Source of the DNA: Microcoleus sp. LEGE 07076
Lineage (GTDB): Bacteria > Cyanobacteriota > Cyanobacteriia > Cyanobacteriales > Microcoleaceae
DNA: 34,070 bases
Assembly: GCF_015207455.1 (NCBI RefSeq)
Contig: NZ_JADEWV010000054.1
Coordinates: forward strand, 1 to 34,070
Reading direction: 5' to 3'
Shown here: positions 26,081 through 32,967 of the stretch, one piece after another
Numbering within the stretch: the stretch's first letter is position 1
Layout: every line of letters begins with the position of its first letter
Position numbers and translations under genes: made by a program
Notes under the pieces: model-generated
The model's input: only the letters and a program-made list of their open reading frames with translations
Database searches by the model: none
What the model was told of the DNA's origin: nothing

Positions 26081-26542
26081 TTAATCTACTGTGAGAATTT
26101 CCTCGGCTTGGAATTTGTTTTCTCTGTCTAGAGTCCAACTGCAGAAGTCTTCACAACAGCCTTGTTGAACGGAGACTATGATGTAGGAGTATTGAGCCCA
26201 GGCTAAGGTGCGATCGCACTCCGAGGGCACTGCGGGACAATCCGGGTGAGAATGGTAGATGCCGATAATTTCTAAATTGCGATCGCGCCCTTGTTTCATC
26301 GCCCGCAACATATCTTCTGGCGCAATAGCATATCTACGTTTTTCTGTCAAGTCTTTTTGTTCCGGCCAATTATCCTCAGCTTCAGCACTCCAAGCATTGT
26401 CAGTCGGCCAAACTTCAACTAAAGTTTTAACACCGTCAGCGATCGTACCTAACAACAAACCGCAGCATTCTTCTGGATAAGCGCTTTCGCCGTGGGTGCG
26501 GATAGATAACAGGTGAGAGTCGGAAAGTGCGATTTTTGGCAT
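26081..26542 (-). CDS. JAMM/Mov34 (M67) family metalloprotease, Mec-like
   Basis: 153 aa, single JAB domain. The zinc-binding motif is complete: E24 or E25 in YPEECCGLLLG, H97-S-H99 then seven residues, S107 and D110 (HSHPDCPAVPSECD). Bacterial JAB proteins of this size cleave a C-terminal residue from ubiquitin-like sulfur carriers, as Mec does with CysO-cysteine. It sits 87 bases upstream of the MoeB-rhodanese start in the same direction, so a shared transcript and a carrier-based sulfur-transfer pathway are likely. No carrier gene is visible in the window. Confidence 0.88.
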   Translation of the reverse strand: MPKIALSDSHLLSIRTHGESAYPEECCGLLLGTIADGVKTLVEVWPTDNAWSAEAEDNWPEQKDLTEKRRYAIAPEDMLRAMKQGRDRNLEIIGIYHSHPDCPAVPSECDRTLAWAQYSYIIVSVQQGCCEDFCSWTLDRENKFQAEEILTVD

Positions 26543-26592
26543 AGGATTTTATTGGGGATTTTTTGTAAAGTGCGGGCTTTTTTTTAATTGTG

Positions 26593-26613
26593 GAACAGGC
26601 ATCTTGCCTGTTC
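26593..26613. repeat. GAACAGGCA palindrome
   Basis: A perfect 9-bp stem (GAACAGGCA at 26593-26601, TGCCTGTTC at 26605-26613) with a 3-base loop in the gap between the JAMM and Uma2 genes. This GTGGAACAGGC hairpin is dispersed in cyanobacteria. A related copy is near 21490. Confidence 0.7.
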
Positions 26614-26636
26614 AATACTGGCTTTTCTGGAAATCT

Positions 26637-27248
26637 CTATTGATTTGAGGTTCCTGTCGCTGTTTGCAAAACAGTTCTATAAGCAATAACAGCTTCCGTT
26701 TGGTTGACATATCCTACATATTGACTCAATACAGACAAATCTAACTCTGGCAAAAATCCACTCCTTGAAATTAACTCATAACCTTGTTCTCGCAAGCGGT
26801 AAAGAGAAAATCGATCGTTCGCCCAAAACCAGACTTCAGGAACCAGCAAACCGCGATACACTTCTAATTTGTCAACTCCACCGCTAGTTAGAGCAATTTC
26901 GATCGCAATATCCGGGATTTCTGCCAGTGCACCCAAGCAGTAACACTCGTCTGGTTCCGCCCCCCGTCTCACGGCTTCGCGGCGAAATGTAGCACTTCCG
27001 TAACCGTTGAGATTAATTAGCCTTTCTACTGCATAGGTTTCTATCAACCGGGCAATAATTGTTTTGAGCCTTTCATGTTCTGGCGAATTTGTCATAATAA
27101 TTTCTAACGTTCCTTCCAAGTACGTCATTCTGGGAAAATCATCGACAAACATATCCGAAAGTTGCTCGTATTGCTCCCAAGTCACATCATAGAGAATGAC
27201 GCGCTGTTCTGTCGCTGGAGCGAGAGTTTTTGGATCTAAAAGTAACAT
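26637..27248 (-). CDS. Uma2/DUF820 family putative endonuclease
   Basis: 203 aa from ATG 27248, preceded by AGGTG seven bases upstream; the TTG two codons earlier is rejected. The pattern WEQYEQLSD, RMTYLEGTLEIIM, EHERLKTIIARLIE, PDIAIEIALTSGGVDKLEVYRGLLVPEVWFW is that of the Uma2 family, a PD-(D/E)xK-fold group greatly expanded in cyanobacteria. The conserved acidic residues (D in PDIAIE, E after it, and K in DKLEVY) are present, so the fold is likely intact. The cellular role is unknown; links to mobile elements or restriction have been proposed. It appears to be a single-gene unit. Confidence 0.9.
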   Translation of the reverse strand: MLLLDPKTLAPATEQRVILYDVTWEQYEQLSDMFVDDFPRMTYLEGTLEIIMTNSPEHERLKTIIARLIETYAVERLINLNGYGSATFRREAVRRGAEPDECYCLGALAEIPDIAIEIALTSGGVDKLEVYRGLLVPEVWFWANDRFSLYRLREQGYELISRSGFLPELDLSVLSQYVGYVNQTEAVIAYRTVLQTATGTSNQ

Positions 27249-27349
27249 AATCAATCACCTGCACTTAATATTTTTAAATCTTAGATTTTTTCGAGTTTTC
27301 TCACTTTCTTCTCTGTGTTCTCTGCGCCCTCTGCGGTTCGCAAAAAAAA

Positions 27350-27377
27350 ATGTAGAGTGCGCCGCAGCGCACCGTAC
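27350..27377. repeat. Small palindrome GTGCGCCGCAGCGCAC
   Basis: A GTGCGC..GCGCAC palindrome just downstream of an A9 run and a CTCTGCGGTTCGC sequence, in the gap between the ferredoxin stop codon and the Uma2 start codon. It looks like one of the dispersed intergenic repeats of these genomes. No gene is seen in 27249-27398. Confidence 0.5.
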
Positions 27378-27398
27378 AGATGAATGTAATTAATGCAA

Positions 27399-27626
27399 TC
27401 AAGCGGGAGTTTGCTGTAACTCAGGCCGCTCATCGGGGACGATCGCATTTTCAACAGGACAAACCTGCAAACAAATGCCGCAGTCTATGCAGGTATCAAA
27501 ATCAATCCAAAACCAATCAGTACCCTTGACATTTTTGCCTGGGCCGGGGTGAATGCAAGCCACGGGACAAGCGCCGACGCAATCAGCAACTCCCTCGCAA
27601 ATATTCGTAACGATAGTGTGTGACAC
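27399..27626 (-). CDS. Bacterial-type two-cluster ferredoxin
   Basis: 75 aa with two Cys sets: C10-x5-C16-x3-C20-P-x2-C24 and C46-x2-C49-x2-C52-x3-C56-P. The second set is a standard [4Fe-4S] site. The first has the wider spacing seen in 7Fe/FdxA-like ferredoxins (DCVGACPVAC). It is a small soluble electron carrier, not the plant-type [2Fe-2S] photosynthetic ferredoxin. The partner enzyme cannot be read from the context. Confidence 0.93.
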   Translation of the reverse strand: MSHTIVTNICEGVADCVGACPVACIHPGPGKNVKGTDWFWIDFDTCIDCGICLQVCPVENAIVPDERPELQQTPA

Positions 27627-27695
27627 AGTGTTCTCAATTCTTCAGATTTGACAGACGAATCCGTTTTTCTTCTAATTTAACACTGAAGACATACC

Positions 27696-28802
27696 TTATG
27701 GAGCTTGCTTTGATTTTGCCAGCAGCCCGAACAAATCTTCGGCTACAGCTTTGTGACCGTCCTTGTCCAGATGAACCATATCAAATTTAATGTACATCGG
27801 GGCAAAACGACCCTCTGTTTGAGTAATTTGCGATCGCCCGCGGCGAACTCCTCCAGTAGAATCGACATAGGCCAAACCCAGGGATTTACTAATTTCCCCA
27901 AGTCGTTTCCCCGCATCGATAGTCAGCCGCTGTTTGGGTACTTGCTGTTCGTTATCAGAAAAACCGTCAAAAGCCATAAAGCGAGGAGGCAAGTAAACTA
28001 CAGTCAAAGAACGGCCGTCAGCAGCCACAGAGTCCCGGAGTACGCTCAAATCAATCTCGAATTGCTTCCAAGCACGATCGGCCAAATCCTTCGGCAAATC
28101 CGCCTGCTGCCAGCCCAAGGCTAGGGTTGCACCCAAAGGAACTTCCGGTTTGAGGTTGTTGTTTGCCAAACCCACCAAGTACAAGGCTTTTTGGGAGTTG
28201 ATTTTCAGCCAAGACGGGGTAGCGAAGATTTTAAAATGCTTTTTCACATCAGCCAGCTTGGATTTGACAATTGGTTCGAGATAGGGGTTTGCAATCGCTG
28301 ATTTGTCATCGCGCCGAAACCACGTCATTGAAATCAAGTTGTCGTCTACCGCCAGCACTACTAAATCTGGCTGGTACTTAGACCATTGGTTGCGGTAAAC
28401 AGAGTTAATTTCCTTCACGGAATAACCCTCTAGACCGCTATTTATGTAGGTTGCCTCAGCACCGTTTTTCTGAAAAACAGTTGCTAGCTGGGCCGGCCAA
28501 GTATCTTCGGCAGCAATCCCTGTACCGAAGGTGGTGGAATCTCCCATTCCTAGGATTCGCAATTCGCCTGGAGCTTTTTTAATCGGCAGCAGCGGGCCGC
28601 GATTGCCTGCGCTGCTGACGGCGATTGGATGACCGCCAGTCAATTCGCGATCGAAAACATTATTGGTATACTCAGGAGCACTCACTTGCAGGAGTCCTTC
28701 TAACAATACAACTGCCAACAATACCTTCGACAAATCCACACCAATGCAGCGAACTGTGGTTTTTAAATTGGCAATTGCTTTGTCATTAAATATCTGACTC
28801 AT
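27696..28802 (-). CDS. SGNH/GDSL-type hydrolase-like protein, partner of MBOAT
   Basis: 368 aa. One N-terminal membrane segment (about residues 20-40, DLSKVLLAVVLLEGLLQV) anchors it. The SGNH block I is LGMGDSTTFG (S89 nucleophile), block V is DMVHLDKDGH with the Asp and His three apart, and a NSGLEGYS segment supplies the usual Gly/Asn region. Such proteins occur beside AlgI-like MBOAT acyltransferases and act with them in O-acetylating exported polysaccharide. The gene starts 15 bases after the MBOAT stop codon, so they form an operon. The substrate, possibly sheath or exopolysaccharide, is inferred. Confidence 0.85.
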   Translation of the reverse strand: MSQIFNDKAIANLKTTVRCIGVDLSKVLLAVVLLEGLLQVSAPEYTNNVFDRELTGGHPIAVSSAGNRGPLLPIKKAPGELRILGMGDSTTFGTGIAAEDTWPAQLATVFQKNGAEATYINSGLEGYSVKEINSVYRNQWSKYQPDLVVLAVDDNLISMTWFRRDDKSAIANPYLEPIVKSKLADVKKHFKIFATPSWLKINSQKALYLVGLANNNLKPEVPLGATLALGWQQADLPKDLADRAWKQFEIDLSVLRDSVAADGRSLTVVYLPPRFMAFDGFSDNEQQVPKQRLTIDAGKRLGEISKSLGLAYVDSTGGVRRGRSQITQTEGRFAPMYIKFDMVHLDKDGHKAVAEDLFGLLAKSKQAP

Positions 28803-28817
28803 CTTTTTTTAAGCCGC

Positions 28818-30197
28818 TTAGAACTGGAAGTAAAGAAAATTTGAACTTGAGGCACCGGCGAAGGTAAACATTAGCGCCAGCGCCATTGCACAAGTAATCC
28901 ACTTGAGCGAATTTGGGTGGTTTTGTGTCCAACTCATCCACTTTTGCTTCCAATCAAACCATTCCACTAGCAGAAGTGCAGCCATGTAGAACACTGGCCG
29001 ATAGTCGATCGGTATCCGCCCGTCAGCAAAGGTCAATATCCGCTGCAATACGACAACGGCACTGTTCAAATTCGCTGCCCGGAAGAAGATCCAAGAAGTA
29101 CAAATTAGACACAAGGTAATCAGCCAGCGAATTAAATAATTGATTTGAGAAGTTGGCTTAGATGAAAGTTTAGTTGCTCGTTCAATGGAGAGCATTGCTC
29201 CTTGCAAACCTCCCCAAACAACCCAGTTCCATCCAGCACCGTGCCAGAGGCCTCCTAGCAGCATGGTAATCATCAGGTTTGCGTAGGTACGCAGATTGCC
29301 GCCCCGATTCCCGCCTAGAGGAATGTAGAGGTAGTCGCGCAACCAATTTGACAGCGAAATGTGCCACCTGCGCCAGAAATCAGTAATGCTGTAGGCTAAA
29401 TAAGGTTTCTCAAAATTTTTCGGCAGTTCAATTCCCAATAGGCGAGCTGAGCCTATCGCAATATCCGAATAACCCGAAAAGTCGCAGTAGACTTGAACCG
29501 TATAAGCCAATGTACCCAACACCAGCCCCAGCCCGGAGACATTTTCGGGACTGGCGAAAACTTCGTTGGCTATTGGTGCGATCGAATCAGCTACATAAAC
29601 TTTTTTCAGCATCCCCCAGACAATCTGAGCAATACCGCTGCGGATCGCCATCCAGTCTACCGACGCATTGCAGGCAAATTGGGGCATCAGAACTTCGGCG
29701 CGGACGATCGGCCCTGCTAGCAAACTAGGGAAGAAAATCACGTACAGCGCTACATCGAGGATTGACTCTCTAGCTTTGGTAACGCCTTTGTAGACATCGA
29801 CTATGTAGCTAATTGTTGAAAACGTGTAAAAAGAAATACCTAAAGGTAAGAGCAGGTTTAGTTGAGGCCAAAGGCGAGATCCTAACAGCGAGTAGCTCGA
29901 ATCTAAGAAAAAATTTGCGTATTTAAACACAAACAAAGTGCTAATAACTACAACCAAAAAAGTAATTAAAGCAGTAGTTCGGTTTTTCGGTTTAGTCGAT
30001 GAGTCAATTATGCGAGCTGTTGTATAAGCCAGCAGGGTATAGCCAACCATTAAAATTGAGTAGGGTACGCTCTAAGCCCAATAAAAACAGTAGCTGGTCA
30101 ATAACAGAAAACAACGTCGGTAGTGCGGTGTCAATAAGTAATACACATACACCACAATTACCAGGAATCCCAAAAAGAGTGTGGAGTTAAACAGCAT
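28818..30197 (-). pseudogene. MBOAT O-acyltransferase (AlgI-like) with in-frame stop near the N-terminus
   Basis: The readable frame 28818-30050 (410 aa) has MBOAT hallmarks: LLPLGISFYTFSTISYIVDVYKG, FFPSLLAGPIVR, DFWRRWHISLSNWLRDYLYIPLGG and GLWHGAGWNW with the catalytic His. It lacks the first ~50 residues found in this family. Reading the same frame upstream gives a matching N-terminus from ATG 30197 (MLFNSTLFLGFLVIVVYVYYLLTPHYRR, a first membrane helix), interrupted only by TAG at 30072-30074. At that place relatives usually have a codon for an aromatic residue such as Trp (YFYWSW..PY pattern). So one nonsense change, TGG to TAG, splits an otherwise complete 459-codon gene. It may be a recent pseudogene, a sequencing error, or a shortened protein restarting at 30050. 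It precedes the SGNH gene in one operon. Confidence 0.8.
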
Positions 30198-30371
30198 TTT
30201 TGAGTTTTACTCTCCAACCGGAAACTAACGCTCACAATGGTAGCAATAACGAAAACCGATCGAGTATCCAACTCAGGGACGCAGGAACTTGTTTTTTATG
30301 GAAAAACGCCATTACAGCAATGGATTTAGGAGCTAAAATCATTTTATTAAGTTTTTTGTACAATATTTGTG

Positions 30372-30404
30372 AGAACCCCGACTTCTATAAGAAATCGGGG
30401 TTCT
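30372..30404. repeat. Hairpin with AGAACCCCGA stem downstream of hisZ
   Basis: A perfect 10-bp stem AGAACCCCGA/TCGGGGTTCT (30372-30381, 30395-30404) lies 20 bases beyond the hisZ stop codon on the minus strand. No T-run follows on the minus strand, so it may be a 3'-end protector rather than an intrinsic terminator. This GGGGTTCT hairpin is common in cyanobacterial spacers. The rest of 30198-30423 holds no gene. Confidence 0.65.
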
Positions 30405-30423
30405 GGGTGTTCTGTCGCAACGA

Positions 30424-31659
30424 TTAATTTACCGATTCAATTGTTGGGACACCTTCGGCATTTACCCAGGCAATTTTAGCAATACGCCGATCGAGCGCGA
30501 ATTCCCGCGCCGCCTCCGCAGTCTCCCGAATCTCCAAATCTATCTCTACCCGGATTGGGGGAGTAGACTCTCGGAGTTTGCGGGCGTAGTCAAAGGCTGC
30601 TGCGGCTGCTTCAGGAGTTTGAGGCACGATCAACCATTCGCTGGCTGGTGTCTCTGCGGGCAACTGACCCTCTGCCAGCAAAACTTGGTGCAAATCTTCA
30701 ATATTCAGACAAAACCCGATGCCGGGGGAATTTTGCCCTTGGGGGTCGAACAGTCCCAACAGTTGGTCGTAGCGTCCCCCTTGTCCTAAAACTCGCTGTT
30801 GTGTCTTGCTGCTGCTGACAACTTCAAACACTATTCCAGTGTAGTAGTCAAATGTTTGAATTAAACTTAAGTCGAGGTGAATTTGAAATTTTAGATGGGG
30901 AATTTTTGATTGACATTTGTGCAGTAGTTCGATCGCACATTTGAGATTGTTTAACGCCGCTTGCTGTGGCAAATCTAAATCCAGCTTGGCAACAATCGGC
31001 AATACCTCTTCCGGGCGGCCGCGCAGGTCAAACAACAGCAGAGCTCTTTCTCGCAATTCGTCAGACAGCGGCAAGGTTTCCAAGGCTATTCGATCGAGAT
31101 TGGCGATCGCGTGGCGAACTTTTTGGCGCACGTTTGGCGCAAACGGTTCCAGCAATGTTGCCGTCAAGCCCGCTTCTCCCAACACCAAATGCCAGTCATC
31201 TATTTCCAAGCTCTGCAAGCACTCAGACAGCAGCAGCAGCACTTCTGCATCCGCAATGCTCCCCCCCGCGCCGAGGAGTTCTACCCCAGCTTGATAGAAT
31301 TCCTGTTGCCCGCCTGAACCCGTATCTGCACCTTTGCGGAAGACGTTGGCGTTGTAGTAGAGGCGCTGGGGCTGCCAGCGCGTCCCGGACATCCGCATCG
31401 CAGCCGCCCTGGCGATGGAAGCTGTCAATTCCGGGCGCAAGCCGAGTTCTCCATCCTCAGCGTCTTGGAGTTGAATTAAGGTCGATCGGTCGATCGCGCC
31501 CCCAGCCATCAAAGTCTCCAGCCTTTCTAGAGTAGAAGTAATAATCCGGTGATAGCCCCAGCGGTGAAAAACCTGCTGTAAGCGCCGTTCGATCGAAATT
31601 TTTTGGGCAACGTCAAGGGGCAATAAATCTCTTGCACCCGATGGGGGTTGGTGAACCAT
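30424..31659 (-). CDS. hisZ: ATP phosphoribosyltransferase regulatory subunit HisZ
   Basis: 411 aa, a HisRS paralogue. The class II motifs are recognisable (GARDLLP at the start, LRPELTASIARAAA motif 2, GGRYDQLLGLF, SPGIGFCLNIEDL). HisZ forms a complex with the short catalytic HisG and is needed for the first step of histidine biosynthesis. Distance from true HisRS is shown by the absence of a C-terminal anticodon domain of the usual type and of the LVRGLDYYTGTVFE-type active site: here it is QTFDYYTGIVFEV, keeping only part. The gene stands alone, as is usual in cyanobacteria where his genes are dispersed. A GTTGACT tandem repeat lies seven bases upstream of its start. Confidence 0.94.
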   Translation of the reverse strand: MVHQPPSGARDLLPLDVAQKISIERRLQQVFHRWGYHRIITSTLERLETLMAGGAIDRSTLIQLQDAEDGELGLRPELTASIARAAAMRMSGTRWQPQRLYYNANVFRKGADTGSGGQQEFYQAGVELLGAGGSIADAEVLLLLSECLQSLEIDDWHLVLGEAGLTATLLEPFAPNVRQKVRHAIANLDRIALETLPLSDELRERALLLFDLRGRPEEVLPIVAKLDLDLPQQAALNNLKCAIELLHKCQSKIPHLKFQIHLDLSLIQTFDYYTGIVFEVVSSSKTQQRVLGQGGRYDQLLGLFDPQGQNSPGIGFCLNIEDLHQVLLAEGQLPAETPASEWLIVPQTPEAAAAAFDYARKLRESTPPIRVEIDLEIRETAEAAREFALDRRIAKIAWVNAEGVPTIESVN

Positions 31660-31665
31660 AAGTTA

Positions 31666-31714
31666 GTTGACTGTTGGCTGTTGACTGTTGACTGTTGACT
31701 GTTGGCTGTTGTCA
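31666..31714. repeat. Heptamer tandem repeat (GTTGACT/GTTGGCT)x6-7
   Basis: Six consecutive 7-base units, GTTGACT or GTTGGCT, followed by a partial GTTGTCA unit, directly upstream of hisZ. This STRR-type tract is unrelated in sequence to the GTCATTA tract after rplJ. Apart from it, 31715-31877 is a spacer without a recognisable gene. Confidence 0.88.
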
Positions 31715-31877
31715 GTACGAAAAAGTAAAAAACATTAATCCGTGTATCCACGTCTATCTCTGTAGGGCTGTCACTTGTTAGTTATTAGTTGTCATCGCAA
31801 AAATTGAAAGTTATGAATTATGATTTTTGAATAGATATTCAAAAATCATAATTAAACACTCCTCACTAAACTACTCA

Positions 31878-32831
31878 TTATTTCTTTTTGCCGCCAAACA
31901 AACTCCCAAAAAATGCGCCCAGTTTATCCTCACTTTTCTTGTCCTTTGCGCCGGAAGCTGCAGGCTGTTCCAGCTTTTTCTTCACCTCCAAAGCCGTCGG
32001 TTCTTCAGGATTTGAGGCCAAAGCTTTTTGCACTTCCAGTTTTGCCATTGTGGCTTGATTTTGTTGAAAGTAACACATTGCTAACAAACCGTGAGACTTG
32101 CTGTGTTTCGGTTCCCGCTTCAGAGCTTCTTTCAACTCCAAAGTTGCTTTGGCGTAATTTTTGCTGTCCATAAATCCTTGAGCTCGGACGCAAGCTCGAT
32201 CGGCCAGCGAGTCTCGGGGTAGGACTTTGAGCGGAGGCTGCGCTGGAGTTGCGGTGGCTGGGGTTACTGCTGCTGGGGTTACTGCTGGTTTTTTTGGTGT
32301 GGTAGTTGGGGTTGCGATTTTTGCGGGCGAACCGGTTCCAACTGCACCGCCAAGTCGCTCTTTTCGCAGCAGGTAAACCATGTTTAGTTCGCTAATTTGA
32401 GCGATCGCATCTTGGGTTTCCTCAACTGATTCGTACTGCTTGAGAGCGAGTTTGGCAACTGCTGTTTTATAAGCTTCTTCTAAATCTTTAGCAGTAGTTA
32501 ACTCTTTAGCTGCTGCGCTTTCTACCTGCATTTTTCCTTGTTCTTTCAGGACGCGCTTGCCGATGGCTGCTAATAGCAGGTTGTATTCTTTGCGATCGCT
32601 TTCTTTCGAGAATTTGTTGTACGCCGGATTGACTACTTTTGACAAAAATTGGTTAGCCCAATCTTTATCGGCTTGGTCTTCAAAAGAGCAAGTATCCGAA
32701 TGCAAGCGGCGGGCAATTTTCATGTAGCGCTTGCGGATGTCGTTAAACTCGGCATCTAAGGGAATTCCCAAAATTGCGTGCTGATCTGTGAAGTCGTACT
32801 TGAACAGTCCTTTTGTCATTTCAAAAGACAT
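31878..32831 (-). CDS. J-domain-like/TPR protein with HSD in place of HPD
   Basis: 317 aa. Residues about 14-75 resemble a J domain (HAILGIPLDAEFNDIRKRYMKIARRLHSD), but the HPD tripeptide that stimulates DnaK is H44-S45-D46. A middle linker is rich in Thr, Pro and Ala (about residues 168-205). The C-terminal half has TPR-like repeats (AKATLELKEALKREPKHSKSHGLLAMCYF). The tail ends in GAFFGSLFGGKKK. Loss of Pro may weaken or change Hsp70 interaction, so this may be a scaffold rather than a full co-chaperone. The start ATG is 28 bases from the 3' end of a group II intron, so its promoter or leader is probably separated from it by the intron. Confidence 0.82.
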   Translation of the reverse strand: MSFEMTKGLFKYDFTDQHAILGIPLDAEFNDIRKRYMKIARRLHSDTCSFEDQADKDWANQFLSKVVNPAYNKFSKESDRKEYNLLLAAIGKRVLKEQGKMQVESAAAKELTTAKDLEEAYKTAVAKLALKQYESVEETQDAIAQISELNMVYLLRKERLGGAVGTGSPAKIATPTTTPKKPAVTPAAVTPATATPAQPPLKVLPRDSLADRACVRAQGFMDSKNYAKATLELKEALKREPKHSKSHGLLAMCYFQQNQATMAKLEVQKALASNPEEPTALEVKKKLEQPAASGAKDKKSEDKLGAFFGSLFGGKKK

Positions 32832-32898
32832 AACTTTTACTCTCGCTTTCTTGGCTTTGTTAGAGTCGATAGGGGCATTTCTACCCCTACCTCTCCTT

Positions 32899-32934
32899 CA
32901 GAACCGGACATGAAACTTTCGCCTCATCCGGCTC
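32899..32934 (-). ncRNA. Group II intron domain V
   Basis: Minus-strand sequence GAGCCGGATGAGGCGAAAG, then TTTCATGTCCGGTTCTG: a stem with GAAA tetraloop and the near-invariant bulge, matching the domain V consensus (GAGCCGTATGAGGTGAAAG-like). It is the catalytic core of the ribozyme. Domain VI follows, with a TAGGGG/CCCCTA stem and likely branch-point A. Confidence 0.9.
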
Positions 32935-32967
32935 CTTGATATCTTCATCCTTTGTTAGGGATACAAT

